The translations under genes and the position numbers were made by a program. Positions 33,406 to 45,421 of a stretch of DNA of 64,000 bases are shown in pieces. Location of the stretch: assembly GCA_008921705.1 (NCBI GenBank), contig VFFE01007192.1, positions 658,617 through 722,616 on the forward strand. Reading direction: 5' to 3'. The notes beneath the pieces are model-generated. The model saw only the letters and a program-made list of their open reading frames with translations, was not told where the DNA came from and did no database searches. Every line of letters begins with the position of its first letter. Position 1 is the first letter of the stretch. The DNA comes from Burhinus oedicnemus. Lineage: Eukaryota; Chordata; Aves; Charadriiformes; Burhinidae.

Positions 33406-33977
33406 CTTATTAGACATTTATTCCTATCTGAATTTTAACATACCTTTTTTGAACATTTAAACAGGAGAAATATTATGTTGAAATAATTATGTTCATTCCA
33501 TCCTCTCCTCCCTTCCTTTATAAATTGGACTAAAACAGCCTGCACTTGCAAGTAAATTTTGGGCTGGGATGAAAAATTCTTGAACCTTTCAACACAGACA
33601 TAGAATTCCTTCTTTCTGACTGAGACATGACAGTCCAGACACTTTCATGTGCTGTGCCTGTTGAATGTTGCCCTTGCAAGAAAACACAACCCCAAGCCTA
33701 GCACACCTTTCCCCTCAGGAAGCTAATATCAACACAGGGGAATATTTCATCCAAAAGATGAATGTCTAGTGCATGGCTGAGAAAAAGATACAAAGACTTG
33801 CTCAGTGGATTGCTGTCTGCCCTGGCAGTGAATAGGCATCTACCTACTGAGAATGCTGTGAACATCTATCAAGGGGACAAATACATCTTATCTGAGTGCA
33901 AGTCACTTTTGCACTGTTGGTATAAATGATTTCTATTCAATATTCCTTACAGCTGAGGAACAAGCTAGTATGGCATG
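33406..33977. other. spacer between two opposed CR1 copies
   Basis: AT-rich DNA with no gene and no recognised repeat. It separates a minus-strand and a plus-strand CR1 whose 3' UTRs are inverted relative to each other. Confidence 0.6.
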
Positions 33978-34230
33978 AAAGTTAGTAGAGGGTAGATTTA
34001 GATGAGAACTCAGGAAGAGATTTTTCAATATGAGGGTAATGAGGCACTGGAACAGGTTGCCCAAGGAAGCTGTTGAGGCCCCATCCCTGAAAGTGTTCAA
34101 GGCCAGGTTGGATGAGGCTTTGAGCAATCTGGTCTAGTAGGAGGTGTCCTTGCCCATGGCAAGGAGGTTGGAACTATGTGATCTTCCAACCTGAACCATT
34201 CTATGATTCTATGAGTCTATGATTCTATGA
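33978..34230 (+). mobile_element. CR1 LINE 3' end with octamer array
   Basis: It starts in the ORF2 C-terminal part (AGGGTAGATTTAGATGAGA, then TTTTTCAATATGAGGGTAAT, GGCACTGGAACAGGTTGCCC). The 3' UTR (GTCTAGTAGGAGGTGTCCTT) and the terminal octamers ATTCTATG ATTCTATG AGTCTATG ATTCTATG A follow at 34198-34230. It has four octamers, more than the other copies here. It is 5'-truncated to about 250 bp. Confidence 0.95.
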
Positions 34231-34477
34231 AAGTTTCTCCAAAATCCTTTCAGCAGAATGAAATGACATCAAGAGTTGCCACAGGGCACTTCATACCAAA
34301 CGAAACATAAATGTGTTTTGTAATGTGCTTCATCACCAGCATTTTCAGAAGGCGCTGCATCTGTGCAGCCCCGAGAAAAGAGGGGCTCTGTATTACAGCT
34401 AAAGGAGCTGGCTTGACAAGCCCAGTAGGTAACCCACAGGCTGAGCCCTTCCTGGGCCTTGAGCCCCAGCAGGCTGT
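34231..34477. other. sequence between CR1 copies
   Basis: Moderately GC-rich (for example GCAGCCCCGAGAAAAGAGGG) with no recognised gene. Part of it may belong to the older CR1-like copy that ends at 34615. Confidence 0.5.
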
Positions 34478-34615
34478 TGAATCTGCTTTCTAGGAGGTTT
34501 TCAAAGGTATGCCTAGGCAAATATCCTTCTGCCCTGGTACAATTGTCCTAATTTCTACCAGAGGCTGGAGCAGAGAACCCTTAGAGGTCCCTTCCCCTCA
34601 ACATTTCTATAATAA
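34478..34615 (+). mobile_element. older CR1-like LINE 3' tail
   Basis: AGGAGGTTTTCAAAGGTATG, CTAGGCAAATATCCTTCTGC, CCAGAGGCTGGAGCAGAGAA, TTAGAGGTCCCTTCCCCTCA and ATTTCTATAATAA follow the order of a CR1-like 3' UTR (GAGGTnTTCAAGG ... GAGGCTGGAnnAGA ... GGTCCCTTCC ... TTCTAT). It is heavily decayed and of a different subfamily from the young copies. Confidence 0.5.
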
Positions 34616-35229
34616 ATTTTGTGACACAGATTGCTGTCTCTGGATATATGGTGAGGAAGAGAGAAAGTAGCAAAGAGCAGAACATCTGTGTATACTAAAG
34701 GACAACTCTAGCCCAGAAGCAAGTTTTTCTGACTGGCTATAAATACATTTAGGCTGACCGTTAGAACAAAGTTTTCAAACATGAAATGGGATTCTTGTAC
34801 AGTCTTTCGGTTGAAGTAAATAACAGCAGAACAGTAACTGTCATTAAAATGGGGTTTAAGAAGTTGATGGAGCTTGTCTTATGTGGTGTCTTTGATGGTA
34901 AATGACTGAATTCAGTGATATTTCATATAGATTGTATGAGTACTGCTGGGGAATTCATGTGGTGTCCTTTTGGCAAAATAGTCTATGTAAGAGTCAACTG
35001 GAAGTAAGAATAAACTATACTTGAGTGGAAGACACTAGGCTGCCTAAGAGGGGTTTTGCCTAGGCAGATAATGCTCAACAGGAAGATGACCAACAGTCAG
35101 ATTAAACTGCATCTGAGGATTACATAGACTTTTGGAGGGAGGCAAGGAGATGTAAGAGGCATTAACTTGAAAATAAGTGTAAAAGAAGCAAGAGAATTTG
35201 CAAATACTGGAGAGAGGGAAGTGGGAAAC
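34616..35229. other. AT-rich sequence with no recognised gene
   Basis: No gene recognised. TGTGGTGTC occurs twice (34881 and 34959); each has GTGG followed by TG, which could be the left end of the LTR candidate at 35230-35766. Confidence 0.4.
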
Positions 35230-35766
35230 CTGGTGTGACACTGTGATAACCGGTCCCTGGCATTGCACCCTGTATTCATCTTAGAAAGAGCACCATAGGG
35301 CGCCTGCACTCAGCCAGGGGCTATCCACATGGGATGCCACGCAGGGACATCCTGGATGTGCTTCCTTCAGAGGGTCAGTGGGTGGTCAGGAGTAGCAGGG
35401 ATTCACTTGACACTTGGAGCAGTCACATCTCCCTTGGGGAGAATGAGGGAACCCCCATGGGGGGTGATGGTGACCCACACAGCCTGGCAGTGTGCAAACC
35501 TACCTCTGCGTGTGTGTGCACTTGCATGTGTATGTTCGAGCAGGTGTGTGGGAATTAGTTGCAGAAGAGTGTTTAGAAATTTGTAGTTGTTTGCTAACCT
35601 TTGGTAAGACCCCAGTACTGTAATTTACCCACTCTATTCCTGATATTGATCCTGAATGTATAGTTTGCTGTTTGCTGGTTAATTACATGTCATTAATAAT
35701 TCAATAAAGCACTTCAATACTGATTTGATTTAAACTGTGTGAGCTGAGCAGTTTTCTCCTGCAACA
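35230..35766 (+). mobile_element. possible endogenous retrovirus LTR
   Basis: The right part reads like the R/U5 of an LTR: AATAAA at 35703-35708, a TTCAATACTGATTTGATTTA stretch, CTGTGTGAGCTGAGCAG and an ending TCCTGCAACA at 35766 (terminal CA). Upstream it is GC-richer, with TGTGTGTGCACTTGCATGTG. I recall similar endings in avian ERV LTRs but cannot name the family. The left boundary is not visible and no clear target duplication was found; GTGG after the CA recurs before TG near 34881 and 34959, which is weak. It could also be a 3' UTR-like chance arrangement. Confidence 0.42.
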
Positions 35767-38700
35767 GTGGTCACCTGTCAATTTTCCTTACATAAAATTT
35801 TCAAAATTATAGCTCCAAGATCTGATTTCAATCAAAAGACTCTTATTGCTTCTGACAGACTTTAGATCAGATTCAAAATCATTACTAGTGAAGGAAAATA
35901 TATTAATTTAACAGCGAGCATGTGGTGGGGAGCGGAAATATTATTTAAATGAAAGACTTTATAGAGTTAAGGCCCTGAGGCTCAGCATCAAATTAATACA
36001 ATGACACAGCTTTTGTATTTATGTTAGTTCATGTTTGTCCACATCATAAGTGCAGTTACCTACTAGGGGTTTTCTCAACATCACTTGAATTTTGGCTTCA
36101 GATTTTCATAAAAACTCTTGGAAACAGTTCAATTAAAACCAAAAGAAAACATTTCCAAAAAAATCAAAATATGAAAACTTGTTAAGCTAGTAATGGATTT
36201 TTTCATTCCCATTTTAAAATATGTATTATATAGATACCTATTTCTAACCTTTCTTTGCTTCTTGGGAGAAGCCAAGCCTCTGATATACTACACTCAAGCT
36301 AGAAAGCAATTGCTAATTTAAATCATGACTTTACAATGCAGTGATGCTTCTTTGTTGGTATGACTCTTTCTTTAACAGTTTTGAAGTTTCCACTTGCTTA
36401 GTACACTTCAACTGAGGTAAAAGGAGTGGCTTGTTGTCAGTTTTCTGTTTTTTACATGCTTACTGAACTATAAATTTGCCTGTTCTTGCCTTAGTCAGTC
36501 ACTGACTTCCCAGCATTTGTCCAATACCACTTCTTAGGAAGTTTGTCTTGCTTTTATGTGGTGAGGGAAACAGCGTTCAGCCACATTCACTGCGCTCTGC
36601 CAAATGTCTCAGAAGAAACAATGGTGCTTTTCATTCTCAGAGACTACGCCTATACTAGCAGGGATAGAACTGCTGTTAAATTCCTGGCTCTGGGCTGGAA
36701 TATACCCCAATTACCTCCTGTTTCCACACAGGGCACGACCTGGGCATGCTCCAACCTTCCCTCTTCATGTCCAGTTTCACACTGAACAGAAATGTAGCTT
36801 CTGCAGCTAAAGGGAAACCAAACAAGTCATCGTCTGTTGGATCAGGTTCCCAGACTACTTACAGAAGGATGCAGGCAAAATGTCTGCAGTCACAACTTTT
36901 CCCTCTCTTTAGAAATCTGAGTGCTTAAATCCTCGTGTTCCCCATGAATTCAATACTAAATGGCAGTTCTTTCATATCTGAGATTAAAATGAACACTTCG
37001 AAGTAAAACACACAAATGCTTTTACCTGTGACGTATTAATTACCACTCTAAGGAGCTAGCGTCGTCTAAAGAAACCAAGTCACTGAAATGTGACGAGTGA
37101 CTGCTTGTCAACTGAGCCATTGTATCAGACAATGTGTGTGCATTTAGATTTTCTTGTCAATTGTGAAGTGAAACACACTCATCGAAGCTACAAAATCCAA
37201 TGAGAGATATGGCTATTACAGCCACTGGGAAAATATGTGTGCACTGCAAATCACCCCACACCTTTTTCACTGAAATATCAAGATTTAAGAACTTTACAAG
37301 AATTAGACTAGCCATAGGTCTTCTCCAGGGTGGCCTTCTCCAGTTTTCTTTCCCTTTTGTCTAACAGAGAGCTGGAAACCAACTATTTCAAATGTAAGCC
37401 ATTAAAAACCATATCCCCATCCTTTCATTTGCTCTTGGATGACTGCCATAATTATGTTGCTCCTATTCAGCAAGGATGGATCCCCCATAACTATCAACTG
37501 AGTGCTTAGCTGTATGGTGACATACAACGCTCTCAGAACATTTTAACCTATTACTGCTATCTAATACTTCCTTTGCACATTACATCAGAGCAAATAATCA
37601 CACTATTTCCAAAACAGCGTAATAAAATTAAAAACTCCAGCACAAGACATGGCTCATAAACTTTTCCTGTCTGTGATTAACTCTTTGGCCAGTGTCTTTT
37701 CTTTTCTGCTTATGACGCTTTCCTGCTTTTCTCAGTTTCTTACCATGTGCACTCTTTGGAATATGTCTGACTAGTTAGGAGTCCTGAGGGGCTTGACCTG
37801 TAGCTCCACTAAGGCAGATCATCCACCGAATTCATCTCTCCTCTTAGGAGCCCTAACTCAAAGTGTAATCCCAACACTTGCAGATATTTTAATTTTTTTT
37901 CCATGTGAATTTGACAGGAAAAGCAAAGCTTTAACAGAAAGCCTCAGAGGTACTGACAGAAGGTTGGTTCAGCAGCTCTCAGCAATTTCCTTACTTAATG
38001 TGGAGGAGATCTTAAAAAAGGAATTGCTCTTTATCCTCTCAGATTACATGCTTTTTTCTAATTACTTTTGCTAAAAGCGACTTGTAAGTAATCGTATGTT
38101 TTTCAGTCAAAACTAAATCATGTTGTTCCTTTTTTTCTGATTTTTTATCTTTAATATCATTTATTTATCTTTTACAGGGGTCCTGAAAAGGTGTGGTTTA
38201 TTCATTTATTCTGCTTTTTAGTAATATAAAGCCTGAGAAGCTTTATCTTTCTGATTTTGATGAAAAACCATTAAGAGGTCTGAGGCTACTCCCCGTGATA
38301 TTCACTGTGATGTTGGAGTCACTATCTTGGAGATTTTCTTTTAAACTCTTTGTTAACTAAGCCCTGGAGTTACAGAAGTGGCTAAAAAGTAACTTTAAAC
38401 AATTATAATGTTAGAATTACTGACATTCTGCCTAAGTGCATTTTCAATCAACTGAGGTAGAGAAATTCTGGCGCTGTCAGCTTTACTGATTTGAAAAACA
38501 GCATTTACCTTTTTAAGTGCTGGGGACATTTCCAGAATCTTTGATAACCTTTAGAATTGGGAGAAATTCTTTGGTTGTGGTCACTTAATCTGCTTTCCCT
38601 TGTGTCTGGTGATAACTATAACTTACATTTGCTTTTCACAAATCACCATGCTTCACAGGTTAGGTTTGTCCCAGGACACAACTCCAGTAAATGGTATGAA

Positions 38701-41700
38701 GAAACAGAAAACCCCTGTGGTGAGGGAGGTGTGAAACAAGATTTCAGGCTTGTCAAGGGATTTTTCACTCTTTACAGGTTCTGTTTGAGTAGTTATTTTT
38801 CTTACCTCTCACAATAGCGCAGCTGGACAGTCATATCCTTAGAGCAGATGGCCGTGGAAATGGCACATTCTGTGATTTCTCTGCATATGACCTTTTGTTT
38901 TCTTTTCCAAAACTTTTCATAATAGAAAGCCCAATATGTAGTTCAGTCACCCCATTTTCTATCCAAGGTTTTGCCAGCCTCATGTTTATTTTTTCTTGAT
39001 TTAATTTTCAGATCTTTATTTCCTGACTTCTGTGATAAACTTCAGCATCAAATTGAGAGTTCTGGGTAATTGGGAAAAAAATTAATAAATCAATCCTATC
39101 ATTAGGCATTTAATGTTACACTTGCCTACATTTTCATCCTGCTTGTCATAAATCCAGAATATCTATGTGTCTACTCAGACTATGTTGAGGAAGGAGGGGG
39201 ATGACAAAACAAAACAATAGGACAAAATCTTAAAAGAGAATCCAAGTAATGTGTAAAAGCTCTTCTAAGGAATTAGTGATTTTTCTGTTCTTCACCTTAG
39301 TGACCTCACCTTCGAAAGACAAGAAAAGGAAGCATCAGAGGAGCACATTTAGTTCCATCCTATTTCCCAAAATCATGAATTCAGAGGGCCAAAGTATCAC
39401 CTGGATGTATCATCACTTTAGCAGAAGTGAATCAGTAACTGAGAATGAAGCGTCATTACCAGGTTGTGAGTGGAGGGAGGGTTTTGTATTTTAATAAGGT
39501 CTAGCTTACTTCTGGGTGAGTAATAAGGTGTTCCCACATTAGTAGTAATTTTACAGGCTGCTGCTGTTTCAAAACAGTTATACATGAGAGAAATACTTGG
39601 TTTATGTTGTTCCAAATGGGTTTGGAAGGGATTCAAACCTTTTAAATTGCTTCGGAAAGAAAGTACTTATTCACTTTAAACTGTTAACCCACACCTGAAA
39701 TCACATCCTTACTCTTTTCCCCATGTTGTAAACACCTGAGACTAGGCTGCCGTGGGGAGCCTGATGCTTCATCAAGGCCCACAGTCAATGCCCTGCTGCA
39801 TTTGAATCCTGCCAATTCCAGCTGTTTGTCAAGATCAACATTTGAACAGTCTTCGGTGAACCACGGACAGCACACTGGAAATTTTTGTTTTCTTCATGTA
39901 GTGTTTCTAAATGTCAATGACTTTCTGACTGTTTAGTCTCCTCTTCTGTATCGTTAGGAATACTGTGGATATCCCATGTGTCAGAGATCTAGTGCCATGA
40001 CTTCTCAGACCATTGAAAGACTGTAAGTCTAGTAAATCAAGTCAGTTATAAAATGGGAGAGGGTTTTGGTTTTGCTTTTGGGTTGTGGTTTGGTTGGCTT
40101 TTTGTTGGTTTTTTTTTCAGAACGGCAGTTACGTTTTTGATGAAATAATAGTTAGTGACAGGTATCTCAAAGTAATTCTTAACTTATTTTTTTTTCCTAT
40201 AGTGCTCCTGCATTACACAGATGAATAGATATATGCCAAGATCAATCTAAAGCCATATATGCTTGTGGCAAGTTGAAAAATTTTACATATATAAAATGCT
40301 TTTAAAAGTAATGTGATTAAATCCACAGTCTTTTATCCCACTGTCAGTCAAAATAACAGCTCACAGCTATACCCTTGTGGGACTAATTTCTTTTCAATTA
40401 ATTTTTAAACTGAGCGTGACCTGAGATCATTTTGAATAACTGATGGGATGGGTGTGTGGGGAACATAGGCATTTCATTAAGAAGCAAAGTAGACTTTGTG
40501 TTCTGACACCCATAACAAACAAACTTTAAAAGACTGAATACTTATATTCTTGAGAATTATTGTTTTCTTCCTTATAATGATTGCAACAGCTATTCAGAAG
40601 GAAAATATATAATAAAGTTACACAGAAAGAAAGAGACAAAATCTCTCTTGCTACATCAAGACCAGGTGAAGCACATTAATGGGCAAATAGAGCTTCTCCC
40701 TTTACTTTATACAGGAAAAATTGTGCCAAACAATGAAATGTCAACTCTAAACAGGGTACATATATACTTTTTATTTGCCGTTTCTAAACTACAAGATTTA
40801 GCAATTATCGTGTATTCAATAACACAGGAAAACTGGGATATCTTAGGGGCTGTACCACTGTTTTATCTCAGAAGTTCTTACTTCTGACTGCCAAATGAAG
40901 TCTCAGGCTCCTGAGGCCTCTGGATGATGCCACTGCCAGCAGCCCGCAGAGAGGGTGGTCTCCTTGGCTATAGAGGAGATGAGTTGTTGGAGGGAAACTA
41001 ATTTCCAAGAGCAGCCATATGTGAAAGTATCTCTTTCTCAAAGAAAAGTGACCAGCCGTGTTGGACCATCTAAGGATGCAAGGTTTTTATTTGAACACTC
41101 AGAGCTGCTTCTTTCCCTTTCTGTGTCGTTGATTTCCCCCCGTCCCCCCCGCTAAGAGAGCAATATTCAACTCACCTTTGTGATTTGAGGGAGTAAAAGT
41201 TAATTATAGAAACTGAATGTGACTGACTATCTGAATCTATTATGTTAATATGTTTATTGGTTTTATGCTTATCTGCCTTTTTTTTTTTTACAGATCAGGA
41301 AATAAAATAAAAAATTCACTTTTAGGTTTCCCAGCTTCACTGTTTCTTCCATTTTTCTCCGGGCTTTAGTGGGTTTCCACTTAAAAAAATCCTAACAGAC
41401 TAGCTGGGGACAGAAAGAATGATACACTGTAACATTGAAAGTTAAAAAAAAAATAATAATTCTTTTTCAGTTTACTAGGAAAATGTTCTTTAAGATCTTT
41501 TCTTTAATTACATACAGTAGATCAAGACCACGGTCAGTGTCTGTCTTCATTTATTGGATCACTCAGTGTGCCAAAGCAGTAGGATATGAGTTTGGAGTTA
41601 TTCCTTCACAAATAACTGTTATTTGGCAAATAACATGTCCAGACGTTTTCCCACTTCACTGGTGCCATAGACACTTAGCAGCATGTTCTGCTCTCCAGAA

Positions 41701-43174
41701 CATTAAGTTTTGCTATCTCTCCTGAATATCAGTTTTCATTTGGGGAATGCAGGTCCCAAGTACATGTTTTTTCATCCAAAGTGAAATTATTTCCCTGTTA
41801 TGTTCCTTTTTGTTGAGAACACAGACATTGACAGTTACTCTTTGTCCCACTACATATAATCCTTATACAGGAATAGTAAAAAAAAAATCTAGGAAAAGTA
41901 TACAAAAGCACATGCTTTATTTTTGTATCTTTATGTTGCATTTCTCCTGAGAGGTTTCCTAGTTTTGTAGTTATTTATAGAAACCTATGTTTGTAAAGAA
42001 ACGACTTGAAGATGCTTTCTACTTATGAGCCAAAAATTATTCCAGAGTAATAAAATCACATGCCAAAGCCCATTTTTATGAGTCCAATAAATGGCTTTTG
42101 CTTCTTAATAGCCAGTTCTATTGAGTTATTATCCTAAGATGTGGTGTAAGTATTAGAGAGATATGAACTAAAAATAATGTTCGCTTTTTTAAAACACTAG
42201 GTTAGGTTGGACATATTGAAATAAATAATTGAATTGAAGTAGCATAGCCATGTTTGTAGTTCAGAAAGAAAATCTTGTTTCTCTCTGAATTACAGAAAGG
42301 GCTGTCTATCTCCTAGTGCCACTGGAATCATGCAGTGTCTCCAGCTGTGGGATAGATGGTGCTTTCCAAAGACCCAGCTCCCAGATGCTCGCTCTGTCCC
42401 CAGATAGCTGCACATCCATCCAAGGCCTGAGTCCTACCCCCTAACTGTGGAGGTGCTCTTTCAGATGAAGACCTGGATATACATGGAGGGACTTTCGGCT
42501 CCCTGGATGGGGTGTATTTGGGGAATAAGAGCAAAACGCACTCTCATCCAGCAGTGCAGACACAGCCCTGGAGTCAAAACCATTAAATACACTGAAGCCG
42601 AAGTTTGAGGCAGTCCCTGCACAGCACTCCTACGCCTGCCTTAATAAAATTGCAACATAAGGGCCAAAAGGTTGTTCTTGCCCCATGACAATGCAAAGTC
42701 ACACAACTTTATTTTTTCTTTCTTGTAATTTTCTCCTTCTTTGTTTGCTGGTCTTGAACAGAGTGCATTTACTGTAAATGATAGTTCTGTTTCAAACCTC
42801 TGGTATGTAATTTATAGATGACACACAGTCTAATAATGTTATTTAATCTGAGAAGAAAAAAAGCCCTGGATGGTATTGATGAAAAGAGCAGTTTCAAATT
42901 AATGTTACAAAAATCAATAAAAATAAACGAGAATCAGTATATGGCTAGTGTCATAGATGGGAGAAACTAGAGACCTACAGTCTGACCCCAGTGGTGATAA
43001 CTTCTTGCAAATTAATTTATTTAGGAGAGATGTCTATAATTCTTCATGCTTCATTATACTGGCAAGCACATGATCTGCCACTATAATTTGCAAGTGAGCA
43101 TGATGTCATTTTAATGAAACATCAAGCAGGGTAATTCAAAAGGAAATGCCTACTATAAAAGAGCTATTAAATAA
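35767..43174. other. AT-rich sequence with no recognised gene
   Basis: About 7.4 kb without recognised gene or transposon, the longest such stretch before 48 kb. It holds T/G-rich low complexity at about 40062-40120 and T-runs followed by CAG or ACAG (near 40114 and 41290) that resemble splice acceptors, with no exon behind them. A GC-richer patch lies at 42320-42620. Confidence 0.6.
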
Positions 43175-43405
43175 TACTTAGCAATTATGGAGTGATTTTC
43201 TACTTCAAAGCCCTTCACAAACAGTCACTAATGAATTTGCATAACCTCTCTGTGAGGAGGAGGAGGAGGACTATCACCGTTCCCTTCTGCAGGCACAGGG
43301 CACAGAAGCAACTTGCCCAAGACTGCAGAGGCCATGGACATCAAAGCCCAGATCAGAACTTGGGACTTGATGACAGCCAGACATATGGCTAGATCATTAC
43401 ATTAA
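43175..43405. mobile_element. ancient MIR/L3-like amniote repeat
   Basis: The stretch runs AATAATACTTAGCAATTATG, AAGCCCTTCACAAACAGTCA, CTCTCTGTGAGGAGGAGGAG, GCACAGGGCACAGAAGCAAC, TTGCCCAAGACTGCAGAGGC and ends with CAGATCAGAACTTGGGACTT. The order (small-object-size block, CCTnTGAGGnAGG, a counting block ending in CAnAGGnnnnGnAACTTGCCCAAG, then a property block) is that of very old interspersed repeats found across amniotes and grouped with MIR or L3/CR1 relics. The identification is from memory; the exact family and element strand are not settled. Confidence 0.6.
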
Positions 43406-43854
43406 GCTCCCAGCCTAGCAGGGGCCTTTACAAAGTCCTTAATTTCTTTAAATAAAGGTTAGTATTGATAGCTCAGCCTCAGCTGCAAAGCCGGTGCATA
43501 CTCCAGGTTATTTTGTTGTCTTGGCACATGGCTATTCAGACTAGGATCTAACACAGTGCTACCCCACAACCTGCAAACCTGCAGCCTCAGGTCTCCTTAC
43601 AAGGGAGTACGCAGGGAAATGGTACACACCACGGCCTCACACTGATAGACTGTCAAGATGAAAACATATATGTACATCCAGACTCAGGAATCTGGAAACA
43701 CTCCTATCTACCTCAGTTTAGACATCCTCCTCATAACTCCCCCAACCCTGCCCCCATGGTGTCTGCAGTACAGTAAAGTATGAATGTTGTAGCTACTTCA
43801 ATCTCCTGGGGTCTCAGAAGATGCATTTTAAAGTTAATAGTTAACAATAGTGCA
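43406..43854. other. sequence with no recognised gene
   Basis: Mixed-composition DNA between the ancient repeat and a CR1. No open frame of note. Confidence 0.55.
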
Positions 43855-44270
43855 ATCATAGAATCATAGAATCATCAAGGTTGGAAGGGACCTTTAAGAT
43901 CATCAAGTCTGACCATCAGCCTAACACTGCCAAAAACGACCGCTAAACCATGTCCCTAAGCACCACATCTACCTGTCTTTTAAATACTTCCAGGGATGGC
44001 AATTCCATCACTTCCCTGGGCAGCCTGTTCTAATGCTTGGTAACCCTTTTGGTGAAGAAATTTTTCCTAATATCCATCCTTAACCTCCCCTGGTGCAACT
44101 TGAGGACATTTTCTTTTGTCCTATCACCTGTTACTTGGGAGAAGAGACCGACTCCCACCTCGCTACAACCTCCTTTCAGGTAGTTGTAGAGAGAGATAGG
44201 GTCTCCCCTCAGCCTCCTTTTCTCTAGACTAAACAACCCCAGTTCCCTCATCCAGCATCTCTGCACAAGT
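43855..44270 (-). mobile_element. CR1 LINE 3' end, about 415 bp
   Basis: At left are two octamer-like units (ATCATAGAATCATAGAATCA), then AGGTTGGAAGGGACCTTTAA and GACCATCAGCCTAACACTGC. This tail differs from the copies at 32 and 33.9 kb and marks another CR1 subfamily. The right part, read on minus, codes for the ORF2 C-terminus: [39 protein letters not shown] (44030-44266, 78 codons). Truncation is near 44270. Confidence 0.93.
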
Positions 44271-45421
44271 TTCCCTTTTTACCTTAATACCAAAGCACTG
44301 TTGTTTAGCAATCCTTACTGACATGTAAGATCAGATGCCATTTGTCATGCATGTAGTGGTTGTTTGAATTTATCTACCCTAATGGTAATAGTTGCCCTTA
44401 AAATCTCAAATGGTCAATACTTCCATTGATTGTGCTATTTTCCTTTGCCCAAAATACAAGGCATCATATCAATTTTGAAAAAGAACAAATTTTCTCACTC
44501 AATAATCATACTTTTTTTTTTTTTTTTCAGAATTACAGTACCAATACCTATAGGTATAGATAGACATTTTGAAGCAGGCTAATCAATCTATGCATCTCCC
44601 AATCTTGAAAATACAAGACAATGTGTCATCCTTGTCGATAATTTTTATAATTCATACCCCTACATTTGGGAATATATTTTACAAAAGGCATTTGAATGCA
44701 GGTGTTGCATTAAACATATAACAAAGGTTTTCTGATGAAGCCTCTGAAGTATTTTGAAATAGTCAGATGCTCAGCTTTTTTTAGCATGACTTTCCAATTC
44801 CTTCTAAAAACCTTGAGATCTGCCTCTTTTTGAGACAATACTTTATTTGGACAGAAGTTCACCGTGGAAAAAATAACAAAAGCAACATTATTGACTGCAA
44901 TTTAGTCCAAAATCTTTTGAGGAAACGTAAGTTTGGGTACTGTTGAAATCCTGCAGATCTTTCTATACATTAGTCATCAGCTTGGTTTTGTGCATTATCC
45001 TTGCACAGTGGTGAAAGAGGACATGTTCAGGAGATAACTCCCAGTAACAGTAACCCTTGTTACAGAAGGTCACCCAGAACAGCAACTGTGACAGGTATTG
45101 TAGAAATACTTAAAAAAGACATTTTCTGAGAGAGATATATATAGATATATACAGAGGTATATATCAATTAAAAACCACAAATGAAGTTTTGGATCCTTTC
45201 ATTTCTCTGCCAGGTCTATCTTTACTTCTACTGATAGTTCAGATCTACTTGAAAACATTGTTTTATTACAAGTTTGAGAACTGAGTAAAATTTTAAACAA
45301 TTTATTTGCACTTCAGAAATCTCATTCTTACTTCAATATGATCATCATCAAGCAATTGCAGGAGGATTCCCTCAAATAAGGTGTGCTTATTTATCTGACA
45401 GTTGGAAATAGCCTCATGATC
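44271..45421. other. AT-rich sequence with no recognised gene
   Basis: It holds a 16-base T run at 44512-44527 followed by CAG and a short ATATAT-rich patch near 45135-45165. No gene is recognised. Confidence 0.6.

Noticed and set aside
44512..44530. T-run followed by CAG (also near 40114 and 41290) as 3' splice sites
   Set aside because: No open exon or donor follows. T-runs are common in this AT-rich DNA.
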